Positions 19,901 to 30,649 are shown, numbered from the stretch's first letter. The stretch is 64,000 nucleotides of DNA from an uncultured Pantoea sp. (GCA_913778495.1 CAJYVD010000034.1:62001-126000), one strand, 5' to 3'. Notes: generated from the letters alone by a model not told the origin. Translations and numbers: made by a program.

Positions 19901-20106
19901 TGGCCGCCCTGCTCGGCGCGCTGCCGCTGATGCTGAGCACCGGCGTCGGCGCCGAACTGCGTCATCCGCTGGGCATCGCCATGGTGGGCGGCCTGATCCT
20001 CAGCCAGATCCTGACGCTGTTTACCACGCCGGTGATTTATCTGCTGTTCGATCGTTTGGCGCACGCCACGCGGCGTCGTTTTGGCAGAACGGAGGCGCAG
20101 TCGTGA
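16984..20106 (+). CDS. mdtB: RND multidrug efflux transporter subunit MdtB
   Basis: A 1040-residue RND pump, the E. coli MdtB length. Twelve membrane segments are arranged as one, a large periplasmic loop, six in the middle, a second loop, then five. The proton-relay Asp residues are expected in TM4 ([16 protein letters not shown]), and the block [14 protein letters not shown] in the second half is typical. MdtB and MdtC form a heterotrimer powered by protons and docked to MdtA and TolC. The start overlaps the mdtA stop by one base and the end overlaps the mdtC start. Confidence 0.97.
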   Translation: MQVMPPDASGGPSRLFILRPVATTLLMIAILIAGILGYRFLPVSALPEVDYPTIQVVTLYPGASPDVMTSSVTAPLERQFGQMSGLKQMASQSSGGASVITLQFQLSLALDVAEQEVQAAINSASNLLPSDLPNPPVYNKVNPADPPIMTLAVTTTSMPLTQVQDMVETRVAQKIAQVSGVGLVTLSGGQRPAVRVKMNAQALAALGLTSESVRTAITNANVNSAKGSLDGPERAITLSANDQLTSADDYRRLIVSYKNGAAVRLGDVATVEQGAENRWLGAWANRQQAIVLNVQRQPGANIIATADNIRALLPSLTASLPKSVDVKLLTDRTTNIRASVTDTQHELLLAMALVVMIIYLFLRNVPATIIPAVAVPLSLIGTFAAMYFLGFSINNLTLMALTIATGFVVDDAIVVIENISRYVEKGEKPMTAALKGAGEIGFTIISLTFSLIAVLIPLLFMGDVIGRLFREFAVTLAVAILISAVVSLTLTPMMCARMLSAESLRKQNRFSRASEAMFERIIARYGRALTRVLRHPWLTLSVALGALALTVLLWIVIPKGFFPQQDNGIIQGTLQAPQSVSYASMAERTRDVASRIMQDPAVQSLTSFVGVDGTNAALNSARLQITLKPLSERDDRIPAVQARLQQAIDRVPGVSLWLQPVQDLTIETQSSRTPYQFTLQSGSLDSLSTWVPQLLTELKRLPQLRDVSSDWQDQGLEAYVRVDRDSASRLGIAMADVDNALYNAFGQRLVSTIYTQANQYRVVLEQNNDHTPGLASLEGIRLNSSDGGSVPLSAIAQVEQRQAVLSVNHLDQFPSATFSFNVADGYSLGDAVKAVGEAEANLGLPADLMTQFQGSTLAFEAALSSTVWLIVAAVVAMYIVLGVLYESFIHPITILSTLPTAGVGALLALMLSGNELDIIAIIGIILLIGIVKKNAIMMIDFALAAEREQGLSPREAIYQASLLRFRPILMTTLAALLGALPLMLSTGVGAELRHPLGIAMVGGLILSQILTLFTTPVIYLLFDRLAHATRRRFGRTEAQS

Positions 20107-23100
20107 GGTTTTTTGCGCTGTTTATTCATCGACCGGTTGCCACGACGTTACTGACGCTGGCGATTGCGCTGGCCGGGATTCTGGGCTTTCGCCTGCTGCC
20201 GGTAGCGCCGCTGCCGCAGCTCGATTTTCCGGTGATCATGGTGTCGGCCTCGCTGCCGGGCGCCTCGCCGGAGACCATGGCCTCGTCGGTGGCGACGCCG
20301 CTGGAGCGTTCGCTGGGCCGCATCGCGGGCGTCAGTGAAATGACCTCCACCAGCTCGCTCGGCAGCACGCGTATTATTCTGGTGTTTGATTTCAACCGCG
20401 ACATTAACGGCGCGGCGCGCGACGTACAGGCAGCGATCAACGCGGCACAAAGCCTGCTGCCCTCGGGGATGCCAAGCCGCCCCACTTACCGCAAGGCGAA
20501 TCCGTCCGATGCGCCTATTATGATCCTTACCCTGACATCGGATATCTACAATCCGGGCCAGCTCTACGACTACGCCTCAACCCAGCTGGCACAAAAGCTG
20601 TCGCAGCTGGAAGGCGTAGGCGACGTGACGGTGGGCGGGAGTTCATTGCCAGCGGTGCGCGTCGATCTCAATCCTCAGGCGCTGTTCAATCAGGGTGTCT
20701 CGCTGGACGCGGTGCGCACGGCCATCAGCAATGCCAACCAGCGCCGTCCGCAAGGTGCGATTGACGATGTGGCGCAGCGCTGGCAGGTGCAGACCAACAG
20801 CGAGCTGCAGACCGCTGCGGAGTATCAGCCGCTGGTGGTGCATTACAATAATGGCGCGGCGGTGCGCCTCAGCGACGTCGCCACCGTGCAGGATTCGGTG
20901 CAGGATGTGCGCAATGCCGGCCTGACCAACGGCAAACCCGCGGTGCTGCTGGTGGTGCGCAAATCGCCCGACGCCAATATCATCGAGACCGTGGACCGCA
21001 TCCGGGCGGAAATGCCGCTGCTGCATGATGTGATCCCCGCCGCCATCGATTTACAGATCGCGCAAGACCGCTCGCCCACCATTCGTGCCTCGCTGCACGA
21101 GGTAGAGCAATCGCTAATCATCGCGGTGGGGCTGGTGATTTTGGTGGTGTTCCTGTTCCTGCGTGACGGGCGCGCGACGCTGATCCCGGCGGCGGCGGTG
21201 CCGGTGTCGCTGGTGGGCACCTTTGCCGCCATGTATCTGTGCGGTTTTAGCCTCAACAACCTTTCGCTGATGGCGCTGACCATCGCCACCGGCTTTGTGG
21301 TGGATGACGCGATTGTGGTGCTGGAAAATATCGCGCGGCATATCGAGTCAGGCATGAAGCCGCTGCAAGCCGCGCTGACGGGCGTACGCGAAGTGGGCTT
21401 TACCGTGCTGTCGATGAGCCTGTCGCTGATTGCCGTCTTTTTACCCCTGCTCATGATTGGCGGCATCATTGGGCGCTTTTTCTCTGAATTTGCGATTACG
21501 CTGTCGGTCTCGATCCTGATCTCGCTGTTTGTCTCCATTACCTTAACGCCCATGATGTGCGCCTATCTGCTGCGTGCGCCGCGCGCCGCGCAAGCCGAAC
21601 CTGCACGCGGCTTTGCTCGCCTGATGAGCGGCGTGCAACACGGCTACGCGCGCTCGCTGCGCTGGGTACTGAATCATGCCGTCTGGGTGCTACTGGTGCT
21701 GCTCGCCACGGTGGCGCTCACGGTTTGGCTGTTTATTAGCATTCCCAAGACCTTTATGCCTGAGCAGGATACCGGGCGGCTCAACGGCTTTATTCAGGCC
21801 GACCAGAGCATCTCGTTCCAGGCGATGCGCGGCAAGATGCTGGATTTCATGAACATCATTAAAGCCGATCCGGCGGTGGATAACGTTACCGGGTTTACCG
21901 GCGGAATGGGCACCAACAGCGGCCTGATGTTTGTGGCGCTCAAACCCCTTTCTGAGCGCAGCGAGAATGCCCAAGCGGTTATTGCCCGCCTGCGCACCAA
22001 ACTGGCGAAAGAGCCGGGGGCCAATCTGTTTCTGAATGCGGTACAGGACATTCGCGTGGGCGGGCGCGAATCCAACGCCAGCTATCAGTACACGCTGCTT
22101 TCCGATAATTTGGCCGACCTGCGCACGTGGGAGCCTAAAATTCGCGAAGCCTTCGCGGCCCTGCCGGAACTGGCGGATGTTAACTCAGACCAGCAAGATC
22201 ACGGCAGTGAAATGGCTTTGACTTACGACCGCGATCGCATGGCGCAGCTGGGTATTGATGTGTCGGCGGCGAACGCGCTGCTGAACAACGCCTTTGGACA
22301 GCGGCAAATCTCCACGATTTATCAGCCGCTTAACCAGTACAAAGTGGTGATGGAGGTCGACCCGCGTTACACCCAGGATATTAGCGCGCTGGACAAGATG
22401 TTTGTGATCAACAGCGACGGTGCGGCCATCCCCCTCAGCGGCTTTGCCAAGTGGCAGCCGGCTAACGCGCCGCTGTCGGTCAACCATCAGGGGCTGTCGG
22501 CGGCCTCCACGGTCTCCTTTAACCTGCCGGAAGGCGTCTCGCTTTCGCAGGCTTCTGACGCCATCGACCGCACTATGACGGCGCTCGGCGTCCCGTCCAG
22601 CGTGCGCGGCAGCTTTGCCGGGACCGCGCAGGTGTTCCAGCAATCACAGTCTAATCAGCTGTGGCTGATGCTGGCGGCGATTGCTGCGGTGTACATCGTG
22701 CTGGGCATCCTGTACGAAAGCTATGTGCATCCGCTAACCATTCTCTCTACCCTGCCCTCGGCGGGCGTGGGCGCGCTGCTGGCGCTAAAACTGTTTGATA
22801 CGCCGTTTAGCCTGATCGCCCTGATTGGCATCCTGCTGTTGATTGGCATCGTGAAGAAGAACGCCATTATGATGGTGGACTTTGCCCTTGAAGCGCAGCG
22901 CAGCCGCAGCTTGACGCCGCGTGAGGCGATTTTCCAGGCCTGCCAGCTGCGTTTTCGACCAATACTGATGACCACGCTGGCCGCGCTGTTTGGTGCCCTG
23001 CCGCTGGTGCTGACCAGCGGCGACGGGGCGGAGCTGCGCCAGCCGCTGGGCATTACCATCGCCGGTGGCTTAGTGATGAGTCAGCTGCTGACGCTCTATA

Positions 23101-23186
23101 CCACGCCGGTGGTCTACCTGATGATGGATAAGCTGAGCCGCCGACGTAACAACGTGGCCCACCTGAATGACATGCGCGCCCGGTAG
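20103..23186 (+). CDS. mdtC: RND multidrug efflux transporter subunit MdtC
   Basis: A 1027-residue RND transporter (E. coli 1025) started at GTG 20103 in a GTGA overlap with the mdtB stop. The N-terminus [20 protein letters not shown] matches MdtC, and [19 protein letters not shown] carries the paired Asp of the proton relay. In E. coli MdtC is the subunit that moves drug and MdtB mainly couples protons. No truncation or missing motif is seen. Confidence 0.97.
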   Translation: MRFFALFIHRPVATTLLTLAIALAGILGFRLLPVAPLPQLDFPVIMVSASLPGASPETMASSVATPLERSLGRIAGVSEMTSTSSLGSTRIILVFDFNRDINGAARDVQAAINAAQSLLPSGMPSRPTYRKANPSDAPIMILTLTSDIYNPGQLYDYASTQLAQKLSQLEGVGDVTVGGSSLPAVRVDLNPQALFNQGVSLDAVRTAISNANQRRPQGAIDDVAQRWQVQTNSELQTAAEYQPLVVHYNNGAAVRLSDVATVQDSVQDVRNAGLTNGKPAVLLVVRKSPDANIIETVDRIRAEMPLLHDVIPAAIDLQIAQDRSPTIRASLHEVEQSLIIAVGLVILVVFLFLRDGRATLIPAAAVPVSLVGTFAAMYLCGFSLNNLSLMALTIATGFVVDDAIVVLENIARHIESGMKPLQAALTGVREVGFTVLSMSLSLIAVFLPLLMIGGIIGRFFSEFAITLSVSILISLFVSITLTPMMCAYLLRAPRAAQAEPARGFARLMSGVQHGYARSLRWVLNHAVWVLLVLLATVALTVWLFISIPKTFMPEQDTGRLNGFIQADQSISFQAMRGKMLDFMNIIKADPAVDNVTGFTGGMGTNSGLMFVALKPLSERSENAQAVIARLRTKLAKEPGANLFLNAVQDIRVGGRESNASYQYTLLSDNLADLRTWEPKIREAFAALPELADVNSDQQDHGSEMALTYDRDRMAQLGIDVSAANALLNNAFGQRQISTIYQPLNQYKVVMEVDPRYTQDISALDKMFVINSDGAAIPLSGFAKWQPANAPLSVNHQGLSAASTVSFNLPEGVSLSQASDAIDRTMTALGVPSSVRGSFAGTAQVFQQSQSNQLWLMLAAIAAVYIVLGILYESYVHPLTILSTLPSAGVGALLALKLFDTPFSLIALIGILLLIGIVKKNAIMMVDFALEAQRSRSLTPREAIFQACQLRFRPILMTTLAALFGALPLVLTSGDGAELRQPLGITIAGGLVMSQLLTLYTTPVVYLMMDKLSRRRNNVAHLNDMRAR

Positions 23187-23207
23187 AAACCGGGCTGGGG
23201 AGTGAAC

Positions 23208-24611
23208 GTGGAAACGCAACCCGCCAGCGTGCGCTGGCAGCTGTGGATTGTCGCCTTCGGCTTCTTTATGCAGACGCTGGACACCACCATCGTCAACACG
23301 GCGATCCCGTCGATGGCGCGCGATCTCCACGTCAGTCCACTGCAAATGCACGCAGTGATTGTGGCCTACGTGCTGACAGTCGCGGTGATGCTGCCGCTCA
23401 GCGGCTGGCTGGCCGATCGTTTTGGCGTGCGCAAGGTGTTTTGCAGCGCCATCGTGCTGTTCAGCTTGGGTTCGCTGCTGTGCGCCCTGGCAGACTCCCG
23501 GGATCAGCTGGTGCTGGCGCGCATCGTACAGGGCATCGGCGGGGCCATGCTGGTGCCGGTGGGCCGCCTGACGGTGATGAAAATTGTCCCGCGCGAGCAG
23601 TATATGTCGGCGATGACGTTCGTGACGTTACCGGGGCAAATCGGCCCGCTGCTTGGCCCGGCGCTGGGCGGCGTGCTGGTAGAGTACGCCAGCTGGCACT
23701 GGATTTTTTTGATCAACATTCCGGTGGGCATGGTGGGTGCCGTTGCGGCTTTACTGCTGTTGCCCAACGGCGCGCTGCCGCCGCGACGCTTTGATTTTAT
23801 CGGCTTCGCCCTGCTGGCGATCGGCATGGCGACGCTGACGCTGGCTCTGGATGGCACGCGCGGCAGCGGCTCGGCGTGGCGGCTGGCGGCGCTGGCGATC
23901 GCGGGGAGCCTGGCGCTGCTGCTGTATCTGTGGCACAGCCGCGGCAACGCGCGCGCGCTGTTCAGCCTCGCGCTGTTTGATAACCGTTTATTCCGCATCG
24001 GTCTGCTGGGCAGCTTAACCGGCCGCATCGGCAGCGGCATGCTGCCGTTTATGACGCCGATTTTCCTGCAGGTGGGCCTGGGGTTTAGCCCTTTTCACGC
24101 CGGGCTGATGATGATCCCCATGGTGCTGGGCAACATGGGCGTCAAGCGTGCGGTCGTGCAGCTGGTCAATCGGTTTGGCTATCGCCACGCATTAGTGGGC
24201 GCCACCCTGGCGCTTGCGGGCGTGGTGCTGCTGTTTCCGCTGGTGGCCCTGTTGCAAGTGTGGTGGCTGCTGCCGGTCGTGCTGTTTTTACAAGGGATGG
24301 TGAACGCGGTGCGCTTCTCTTCCATGAACACGTTAACGCTGAAAGATCTGCCGGACGCGCTCGCCTCCAGCGGCAATAGCCTGCTCTCCATGGTGATGCA
24401 GCTGGCCATGAGCATCGGCGTGACCGTGGCCGGTTTGCTGCTCGGGGCCTTTAGCCATGACGCGTTAGGCAACGGTGCGGCGGTGCAACAGACTTTTATT
24501 TATAGCTGGCTCTGTATGGCCGTCATCATCGCCCTGCCGGCGCTGGTGTTCTGGCGCGTGCCGCGCGACATCAGTAAAAATGTGGTGCTAAGCCGCAGGA
24601 GAAAATCATGA
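23208..24611 (+). CDS. mdtD: Major facilitator transporter MdtD (DHA2 family)
   Basis: A 467-residue MFS protein with about 14 membrane segments; motif A appears as [13 protein letters not shown], and [16 protein letters not shown] near the N-terminus is the DHA2 motif. GTG 23208 is chosen because GGGGAG lies five bases upstream; another in-frame GTG at 23202 falls within that ribosome site. In E. coli MdtD is in the mdt operon but is not needed for MdtABC efflux and has been linked to iron-citrate export. The stop overlaps the baeS start (ATGA). Confidence 0.93.
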   Translation: METQPASVRWQLWIVAFGFFMQTLDTTIVNTAIPSMARDLHVSPLQMHAVIVAYVLTVAVMLPLSGWLADRFGVRKVFCSAIVLFSLGSLLCALADSRDQLVLARIVQGIGGAMLVPVGRLTVMKIVPREQYMSAMTFVTLPGQIGPLLGPALGGVLVEYASWHWIFLINIPVGMVGAVAALLLLPNGALPPRRFDFIGFALLAIGMATLTLALDGTRGSGSAWRLAALAIAGSLALLLYLWHSRGNARALFSLALFDNRLFRIGLLGSLTGRIGSGMLPFMTPIFLQVGLGFSPFHAGLMMIPMVLGNMGVKRAVVQLVNRFGYRHALVGATLALAGVVLLFPLVALLQVWWLLPVVLFLQGMVNAVRFSSMNTLTLKDLPDALASSGNSLLSMVMQLAMSIGVTVAGLLLGAFSHDALGNGAAVQQTFIYSWLCMAVIIALPALVFWRVPRDISKNVVLSRRRKS

Positions 24612-25999
24612 AACAGCCGGTCAGACTCGGCATTGGCGCCAAACTGTTTATCGCCATCTTTTCAACCTGCATGCTGGTGATCATCACCATGCACTGGGGC
24701 GTGCGCCTCAGCTTTGAACACGGTTTTGTCGATTACATCAAGCGCGGCAACGAGCAGCGCCTTACCCTGCTAAGTGACGCCCTGGCCGATCAGTACGAGC
24801 AGCACGGCAGCTGGGATTTTTTGCGTCATAACGATCGCCTGATATTCACGATTTTGCGCTCGCTGGAGCAGAACCCCGGCAGCGGCAATCAGCTACCGCC
24901 GCACGGCTGGCGCACCCAGTTCTGGATCATCGATCAGCAGTTTAAAGTGCTGTCTGGCCCGCGTGCGCCGGTGCCGCCGGAAGGGTCTCGACGCAGCATC
25001 ACCACCAGCAACGGCAAAGTGGTGGGCTGGGTTATCGCCTCCCCTGCCGAGCGATTAACCCGCAGCACCGACATCAATTTTGATCGCCAGCAGCGCCAAA
25101 CCAGCTGGATGATCGTCGCACTCACCACGCTGCTGGCGGCGCTGGTGACCTGGCTGCTGGCACGTGGCTTGCTGGCGCCGTTAAAGCGACTGGTGGACGG
25201 CACGCACCACTTGGCCGCCGGCAAGTTTGCGACCCGCGTGGAAGTAGACAGCAGCGACGAGATTGGCCAGCTGGCGCGTGATTTTAACCAGCTCGCCCGT
25301 TCGCTGGAAAAAAATGAGAGTAACCGTCGCGCGTTTATGGCCGATATCTCACACGAGCTGCGCACGCCGCTGGCGATCCTGCGCGGCGAGTTAGAGGCGA
25401 TGCAGGATGGCGTACGGCCGCTGACGCAGGCGGCCGTGGCCTCTCTGCAGAGCGAAGTGGTGGTACTCACCAAGCTGGTGGAGGATCTGCACCAGCTTTC
25501 GCTGTCGGATGCGGGCGCGCTGGCCTACCGTAAACAGCCGGTAGAGCTGGTGCAGCTGCTGGAAGTGGTGGCGGGCAGTTTTGCGGCGCGCTACCGCAGC
25601 CGTGACCTGACGCTCCAGCTGACGCTGCCCGCCGAGGCCGGGAGCTTTGGCGATCCTGACCGGCTGATGCAGCTGTTTACCAATTTGCTGGAAAACAGCC
25701 TGCGCTACACCGACGCGGGCGGCACGGTTCGGGTCAGCATGGCGCTCGCTGGAGAGCACTGGCAGCTGGATTTTGCCGATAGCGCGCCCGGGGTGGAGGC
25801 GACGCAGCAGGCGCAGCTGTTTGAACGTTTCTTCCGCGCGGAAAGCTCACGCAATCGCGCCAGCGGCGGCTCGGGTTTGGGGCTGGCCATCTGTAAAAAT
25901 ATCGTTGAAGCGCACGGCGGCACGATTTCTGCGCTTCACTCTGATTTAGGTGGACTGCAAATCAGGCTAAACTTGCCCTATGTTCCCTATCAGAAATGA
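24608..25999 (+). CDS. baeS: Envelope-stress sensor histidine kinase BaeS
   Basis: A 463-residue kinase (E. coli 467): TM1 about residues 11-30, a periplasmic sensor to about 165, TM2 about 166-186, HAMP, then the phosphoacceptor His249 in [10 protein letters not shown]. The ATP-binding N, G1 and G2 boxes follow ([11 protein letters not shown], and [19 protein letters not shown]). It senses envelope damage from indole, tannins or misfolded proteins and phosphorylates BaeR, which activates mdtABCD. The start overlaps mdtD by four bases, so pump and sensor are made together. Confidence 0.96.
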   Translation: MKQPVRLGIGAKLFIAIFSTCMLVIITMHWGVRLSFEHGFVDYIKRGNEQRLTLLSDALADQYEQHGSWDFLRHNDRLIFTILRSLEQNPGSGNQLPPHGWRTQFWIIDQQFKVLSGPRAPVPPEGSRRSITTSNGKVVGWVIASPAERLTRSTDINFDRQQRQTSWMIVALTTLLAALVTWLLARGLLAPLKRLVDGTHHLAAGKFATRVEVDSSDEIGQLARDFNQLARSLEKNESNRRAFMADISHELRTPLAILRGELEAMQDGVRPLTQAAVASLQSEVVVLTKLVEDLHQLSLSDAGALAYRKQPVELVQLLEVVAGSFAARYRSRDLTLQLTLPAEAGSFGDPDRLMQLFTNLLENSLRYTDAGGTVRVSMALAGEHWQLDFADSAPGVEATQQAQLFERFFRAESSRNRASGGSGLGLAICKNIVEAHGGTISALHSDLGGLQIRLNLPYVPYQK

Positions 26000-26002
26000 C
26001 TT

Positions 26003-26710
26003 ATGACCCCGGACAGCCACGATCCCCTGATTCTTGTCGTCGAGGATGAACCCAAATTGGCGCAGCTGATGATGGACTATCTGCAAGCCTCTAACTATCG
26101 CACGCACCATCTTGCCGACGGCAGCGACGTGCTGAGTTATGTGCAGAATACGCCACCTGATTTGATGCTGCTGGACCTGATGTTGCCCGGCCGCGACGGC
26201 CTGACGCTGTGCCGTGAGATCCGCCGCTTTTCCGAGTTGCCCATTATCATGGTCACGGCGCGCACCGAAGAGATTGACCGCCTTCTGGGCCTGGAGATCG
26301 GTGCAGATGACTACATTTGCAAGCCGTTTAGCCCGCGTGAAGTGGTGGCGCGCGTGAAAACCATTCTGCGCCGCGTACGCCGCTCGCCGGAAGAGGCGCA
26401 GCAGGCTTCCCCGCTGATCATCGATGAAGGTCGCTTTCAGGCCAGCTGGCGCGAGCAGCCGCTCGAGCTCACGCCAGCCGAATTTCGCCTGCTGAAGACC
26501 CTGGCGCTGGAGCCTGGCAAGGTGTTTTCACGCGAGCAGCTGCTGAACCACTTGTACGATGACTATCGCGTCGTCACCGATCGCACCATCGACAGCCACA
26601 TTAAAAATCTGCGGCGCAAGCTGGAGAATCTGGATGCCGACCAGCCGTTTATTCGGGCGGTTTACGGCATGGGCTACCGCTGGGAAGCGGATGTCTGCCG
26701 CTTGATCTAG
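26003..26710 (+). CDS. baeR: Envelope-stress response regulator BaeR
   Basis: A 235-residue OmpR-family regulator. The receiver domain has the acidic pocket E14-D15, the phosphorylation site D58 in [10 protein letters not shown], and the conserved Lys in [12 protein letters not shown]. The C-terminal winged helix includes [12 protein letters not shown] and [16 protein letters not shown]. It lies 3 bp after baeS. Phosphorylated BaeR activates the mdt operon and spy in E. coli. The stop is only five bases from a perfect FNR box belonging to the next gene. Confidence 0.97.
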   Translation: MTPDSHDPLILVVEDEPKLAQLMMDYLQASNYRTHHLADGSDVLSYVQNTPPDLMLLDLMLPGRDGLTLCREIRRFSELPIIMVTARTEEIDRLLGLEIGADDYICKPFSPREVVARVKTILRRVRRSPEEAQQASPLIIDEGRFQASWREQPLELTPAEFRLLKTLALEPGKVFSREQLLNHLYDDYRVVTDRTIDSHIKNLRRKLENLDADQPFIRAVYGMGYRWEADVCRLI

Positions 26711-26715
26711 CCGCG

Positions 26716-26758
26716 TTGATCGCGATCAATTTACATCGCGCCTGCACCCGCCTACAAT
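26716..26758 (+). promoter_or_regulatory. FNR box and -10 element in front of trhP
   Basis: TTGAT CGCG ATCAA at 26716-26729 matches the FNR consensus TTGAT-N4-ATCAA at all ten conserved bases. TACAAT at 26753-26758 is a good -10; a start site seven bases later (about 26765) puts the box centre at about -42, the class II activation position. No good -35 is present, as expected for an activated promoter. Confidence 0.65.
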
Positions 26759-26771
26759 TCCCCACTTTTTG

Positions 26772-26794
26772 CAGGGCTGTTTACCGCAGCCCTG
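26772..26794 (+). other. Hairpin in the trhP leader
   Basis: CAGGGCTG (26772-26779) pairs perfectly with CAGCCCTG (26787-26794) across a seven-base loop. No T-run follows on the plus strand. It could be the 3' end of the baeR transcript or a leader structure of trhP. Confidence 0.4.
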
Positions 26795-26840
26795 TACGGT
26801 CATCCAGTGACTGCCCGATTTAACAGCCGTGAGACGCCCG

Positions 26841-28196
26841 ATGTGTAAACCCGAACTCCTCTCTCCAGCAGGCTCGCTGAAGAACATGCGCTACGCCTTT
26901 GCCTACGGCGCCGATGCCGTTTACGCCGGCCAGCCGCGCTACAGTTTGCGCGTGCGTAATAATGAATTTACCCACGAGGTGCTGGCGCAGGGCATTGCCG
27001 AGGCGCACGCGCTGGGTAAGAAATTCTATGTGGTGGTGAACATTGCGCCGCATAACGCGAAGTTGAAAACCTTTATTCGCGATTTAGCGCCCGTGGTGGC
27101 GATGCAGCCCGATGCGCTGATCATGTCCGATCCTGGGCTCATTATGCTGGTGCGCGAGGCGTTCCCTGCCATGCCCATTCATCTTTCCGTACAGGCCAAC
27201 GCGGTGAACTGGGCCACGGTGAAATTTTGGCAGCAGAGGGGGCTCACGCGCGTGATCCTCTCGCGCGAGCTGTCGCTAGAGGAAATCGCCGAGATCCGCG
27301 CGCAGGTGCCGGAGATGGAGCTGGAAATTTTCGTGCACGGCGCGTTATGCATGGCCTACTCGGGCCGCTGCCTGCTGTCTGGCTATCTCAACAAGCGCGA
27401 TCCCAACCAGGGCACCTGCACCAACGCCTGCCGCTGGGAATACAAGGTGGCGGAAGGCCAGCAGGACGAACTCGGCAATATCGTGGGCATTCACCAGCCC
27501 GTGGCCGTGCAGCCGCCGACGCTGGGCGTCGGCACGCCCACCGATCGGGTGTTTTTGCTGGAAGAAAAGATGAAGCCGGGCGAGGTCATGAGCGCGTTTG
27601 AAGATGAGCATGGCACCTATATCATGAATTCCAAAGATCTGCGCGCCGTGGCGCACGTAGAGCGCCTGAGCCAAATGGGCGTGCACTCGCTAAAAATAGA
27701 GGGGCGCACCAAGTCCTTTTACTATTGCGCGCGCACCGCGCAGGTGTATCGTCGTGCGATTGATGATGCCGCAGCGGGAAAACCTTTCGACACCACGCTA
27801 CTGGAAACGCTGGAAGGCCTGGCGCATCGCGGCTATACCGAGGGTTTTTTACGTCGCCACACGCATGACAGTTACCAAAACTATAGCCAAGGTTTCTCCG
27901 TGTCTGAGCGGCAGCAGTTTGTCGGTGAATTTACCGGCGAGCGCCGCGGTGACTGGGCGCAAATCGCGGTAAAGAACAAGTTCATGGTGGGCGACGCGGT
28001 GGAGATCATGACGCCCGAGGGCAACCTTAACGCCACGCTGGAGACGCTGCAGAACGATCGCGGCGACGCGGTGCAGATCGCGCCCGGCGACGGGCACCGC
28101 GTTTGGATGCCGGTGCCTGCGTCGGTTGATCTAGCGTATGCCCTGCTGCTACGCAATTTTAACGGCGAAGGCACCACGCAGGCGCCGCGTGGTTGA
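26841..28196 (+). CDS. trhP: tRNA 5-hydroxyuridine modification protein TrhP (YegQ), U32 family
   Basis: A 451-residue U32-family protein (E. coli YegQ 453), nearly collinear with it from MCKPELLSPAGSLKNM onward; ATG 26841 gives the matching start. Conserved Cys residues sit in HGALCMAYSGRCLLSGY and QGTCTNACRWEY, the probable Fe-S ligands. TrhP makes ho5U at position 34 of tRNAs using prephenate and without molecular oxygen, in parallel with the oxygen-dependent TrhO. The perfect FNR box upstream fits a role when oxygen is low. CyaR follows on the same strand, as in E. coli. Confidence 0.94.
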   Translation: MCKPELLSPAGSLKNMRYAFAYGADAVYAGQPRYSLRVRNNEFTHEVLAQGIAEAHALGKKFYVVVNIAPHNAKLKTFIRDLAPVVAMQPDALIMSDPGLIMLVREAFPAMPIHLSVQANAVNWATVKFWQQRGLTRVILSRELSLEEIAEIRAQVPEMELEIFVHGALCMAYSGRCLLSGYLNKRDPNQGTCTNACRWEYKVAEGQQDELGNIVGIHQPVAVQPPTLGVGTPTDRVFLLEEKMKPGEVMSAFEDEHGTYIMNSKDLRAVAHVERLSQMGVHSLKIEGRTKSFYYCARTAQVYRRAIDDAAAGKPFDTTLLETLEGLAHRGYTEGFLRRHTHDSYQNYSQGFSVSERQQFVGEFTGERRGDWAQIAVKNKFMVGDAVEIMTPEGNLNATLETLQNDRGDAVQIAPGDGHRVWMPVPASVDLAYALLLRNFNGEGTTQAPRG

Positions 28197-28226
28197 GATC
28201 GCACTTTCGTAAAGAAAACGGCGAAG

Positions 28227-28269
28227 TTAGAACAGGATCACAGACCGCCCGGCGTACGCGCCTTATTAT
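28227..28269 (+). promoter_or_regulatory. cyaR promoter with class II CRP site
   Basis: TTAGA-ACAGGA-TCACA at 28227-28242 has a perfect right CRP half-site and three of five bases in the left. TATTAT at 28264-28269 is the -10. With a start at 28277 the CRP centre is at about -42, the class II position. CyaR is known to be activated by cAMP-CRP in E. coli. Confidence 0.7.
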
Positions 28270-28276
28270 CGCGCCT

Positions 28277-28364
28277 GCTGCTAACGAGTAACAACTAACG
28301 GCAAGTTCTATCAGGAACCACCTCATTCACCCGCTCGGCTCCCCCGTGCGGGTCTTCTTTTTTT
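28277..28364 (+). ncRNA. cyaR: CyaR small regulatory RNA
   Basis: An Hfq-type sRNA of about 88 nt. The core CAGGAACCACCTC (28312-28324) is identical to the conserved single-stranded seed of E. coli CyaR, and the gene lies in the same place, downstream of yegQ and on the same strand. The 3' end is an intrinsic terminator (ACCCGC at 28329-28334 against GCGGGT at 28348-28353, then a T-run at 28358-28364). The 5' part and terminator stem differ from E. coli. CyaR represses ompX, luxS, nadE and yqaE by base pairing near their ribosome sites. Confidence 0.88.
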
Positions 28365-28440
28365 CAGCCTCCGCAAAATAAAGTTTCCGCCGCAGCTATG
28401 CTATAACCACTGCACTGAATCACGCATCAAGGAACTGATT

Positions 28441-29340
28441 ATGCAAAATAATTCGCTCACCATGCTGATCCTCAACGGGAAAGGCGCGGGCAATGACGAT
28501 CTGCGCGCCGCCGTCGCTACGCTGCGTGACGAGGGGTTTAACGTGGCGGTCCGCGTCACGTGGGAGAAAGGCGACGGGGAACGTTACATCCAGGAAGCCG
28601 TGGCGCTGCAGGCGGAAACCGTGGTTGCCGGCGGCGGCGATGGCACCGTCAATGAAATTGCTACCGCGCTGGCAAAGCTGCCTGCCGCACAGCGCCCCGT
28701 GCTGGGCATTTTACCGCTGGGCACCGCCAACGATTTCGCCACCAGCGTGGGCATTCCAGCCGAGATGGAGCCTGCGCTGCGCCTGGCGCTGGTCGGCAAA
28801 GCGAGCGCCATCGATCTCGCCTGTGTTAACGGCGATCGCTACTTTATCAATATGGCGACCGGCGGCTTTGGCACGCGGATTACCACTGAAACACCGGAAA
28901 AGCTGAAATCCGCGCTCGGCGGCGTGTCCTATTTTATTCACGGCCTGATGCGCGTGGATGCCCTGAAGCCAGACAGCTGTGAAATCAGCGGACCGGGCTT
29001 TGCCTGGCAGGGCGATGCACTGGTGATCGGTATTGGCAACGGACGCCAGGCGGGCGGCGGGCAGAAGCTCTGCCCAGAGGCGCTAATCAATGACGGCGTG
29101 CTCAATCTCAGCATCGTGACGGCGCAGGAGTTACTGCCAACGCTGCTGCACTCGCTGACGCGCGACGATGAGAACCCCAATATTGTCACCGCGCAGCTGC
29201 CGTCGTTAACCATACGCTCGCCCAATGAGATGACGTTCAACCTGGACGGTGAGCCGCTGACCGGCAGTGAATTTACCCTTGAGGTGATGCCCGGCGCGCT
29301 GAACTGCCGTCTGCCCCCGCAGTGTCCGCTGCTGGCGTGA
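28441..29340 (+). CDS. yegS: Lipid kinase YegS
   Basis: A 299-residue diacylglycerol/sphingosine kinase-like protein, the E. coli YegS length. The nucleotide-binding motif is GGGDGTVNE at about residues 64-72, and [13 protein letters not shown] follows. The C-terminal block includes [10 protein letters not shown]. The E. coli enzyme phosphorylates phosphatidylglycerol in vitro with metal dependence; its role in the cell is not settled. It starts 76 bp after CyaR and ends in an intrinsic terminator. Confidence 0.95.
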   Translation: MQNNSLTMLILNGKGAGNDDLRAAVATLRDEGFNVAVRVTWEKGDGERYIQEAVALQAETVVAGGGDGTVNEIATALAKLPAAQRPVLGILPLGTANDFATSVGIPAEMEPALRLALVGKASAIDLACVNGDRYFINMATGGFGTRITTETPEKLKSALGGVSYFIHGLMRVDALKPDSCEISGPGFAWQGDALVIGIGNGRQAGGGQKLCPEALINDGVLNLSIVTAQELLPTLLHSLTRDDENPNIVTAQLPSLTIRSPNEMTFNLDGEPLTGSEFTLEVMPGALNCRLPPQCPLLA

Positions 29341-29346
29341 TCGCCA

Positions 29347-29370
29347 CGGGGCGCCAGACGCCCCGCTTTT
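29347..29370 (+). terminator. Intrinsic terminator of yegS
   Basis: CGGGGCG (29347-29353) pairs with CGCCCCG (29359-29365) around CCAGA, followed by CTTTT. It overlaps the stop codon of the convergent oxidoreductase gene by two bases. Confidence 0.75.
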
Positions 29371-30490
29371 ACACCTTGATCCAGCGTCGCTCCACGGCCG
29401 AGATGGCCACCGCTTCCAACACTTTTTGCACCTGCAGCCCTTCCGCGAAATCCGGCCACATATGGTCGCCGGCGGCGATGCCGTTGATCAGATCGCGGAT
29501 CTCCACGGTTTTCTGGTCGTTAAAGCCAATGCCGTGCCCCGCAGACACGCAGAAATAGGCATAGTCAGGATGCGCCGGTCCGGTCAGCAAGGTTTTAAAT
29601 CCCTGGCGCCCCGCCGGATCGTTGTGATTATAGAGCGCAAGTTCCGCCATGCGCTCTTGGGTATAGCGCAGCGTGCCTTTGGTGCCGGTCACCACGTAAG
29701 TCAGGCCCATTTTGCTGCCGCAGGCGATGCGCGAGGTTTCAAACACGCCGTGCGCGCCATTTTTAAAGCGCAGCAGCGCGCTGGCCTGATCTTCGTTCTC
29801 CACCGGCAGCAGGCGCGCGGGATCCTTGGGATCGGGACGTTGGGTGATGACCGTCATCATGTCGCCGCTGACTTCGTCGATCTCTCCGACCAGATAGTGC
29901 GCCATATTGACGATATGCGCGGCCAGATCGCCCAGCGCACCCAATCCCGCCAGCGCTTTCTGACAGTGCCAGTCCAGCGGCGTCTCAGGACGCGCCAGGT
30001 AATCTTCATTGTGGGTGCCATAAAAGTGCACCACCTCGCCAATTTCTCCTGCGGCAATGATTTCCCGCGCCAGTTGGCTGGTGGGATTTTTCATGTAGTT
30101 AAAGCCTACCAGGGTTTTCACGCCGGCCTGCTGCGCCGCCTGCACCATCTCTTCGGCATCCGCGACCGAGAGCGACAGCGGTTTTTCAGAGTAAACGTGT
30201 TTGCCGTGGCGGATCGCCTCCAGCGCCATCTCTTTGTGCAAGAAGTTCGGGGCGCAGATATCCACGAGGTCAATCTGTGGATCGCTCACCAATTCGCGCC
30301 AGTCCCCCGTGGCGCGTGCAAAACCGAACGCGGCCGCCTGCGCCCTTGCCCGCTCGCTGTCCACTTCCGCCAGCATCTCACGCACAATTTCGCCCTTGAG
30401 GGGAAAAACCGTCGGCGCTTGCGCATAGGCAATGGCGTGACACCGGCCAATGTAGCCACTGCCGATCATTCCGATTCTGACTTTGTTCAT
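29369..30490 (-). CDS. Gfo/Idh/MocA family oxidoreductase (sugar or inositol dehydrogenase type)
   Basis: A 373-residue protein started at ATG 30490, which has AGGTG five bases upstream; a longer frame adds 20 residues without homology. The Rossmann motif G-X-G-X2-G is at residues 10-15 (GSGYIG), and the family signature EKP is at 102-104. A catalytic-type His lies in LGDLAAHIVNMAHY. Members oxidise sugars, inositols or related compounds with NAD(P); the substrate is not known. It stands alone, with a CRP-like site upstream and a GntR regulator on the far side of tRNA-Asn, and could belong to sugar catabolism. Confidence 0.87.
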   Translation of the reverse strand: MNKVRIGMIGSGYIGRCHAIAYAQAPTVFPLKGEIVREMLAEVDSERARAQAAAFGFARATGDWRELVSDPQIDLVDICAPNFLHKEMALEAIRHGKHVYSEKPLSLSVADAEEMVQAAQQAGVKTLVGFNYMKNPTSQLAREIIAAGEIGEVVHFYGTHNEDYLARPETPLDWHCQKALAGLGALGDLAAHIVNMAHYLVGEIDEVSGDMMTVITQRPDPKDPARLLPVENEDQASALLRFKNGAHGVFETSRIACGSKMGLTYVVTGTKGTLRYTQERMAELALYNHNDPAGRQGFKTLLTGPAHPDYAYFCVSAGHGIGFNDQKTVEIRDLINGIAAGDHMWPDFAEGLQVQKVLEAVAISAVERRWIKV

Positions 30491-30633
30491 GCTGCACCTG
30501 TTACAGGAGGGGAGATGAAGCGGAATATATGTTTCGTTTTTTGCCGTCACAACGGCGAAATGAAATATCTGTGATCATCTTTGCGAGGTATCTGACAAAA
30601 CCGACAAATCAGGATGTAATTTTGCACAACAAC

Positions 30634-30649
30634 GGTGATTTCAATCACA
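30634..30649 (-). promoter_or_regulatory. CRP-like site upstream of the Gfo/Idh/MocA gene
   Basis: GGTGA-TTTCAA-TCACA matches nine of ten conserved bases of the CRP consensus TGTGA-N6-TCACA and contains a 6-bp perfect inverted repeat (GTGATT / AATCAC). It is about 150 bp upstream of the start codon. A clear -10 at class II spacing was not found. Confidence 0.5.

Noticed and set aside
29426-30574. A 382-codon open frame on the plus strand opposite the Gfo/Idh/MocA gene
   Set aside because: It is antisense to a gene with clear family motifs, rich in His/Arg/Gln as expected from reading a GC-rich gene backwards, and has no homology that I recognise.
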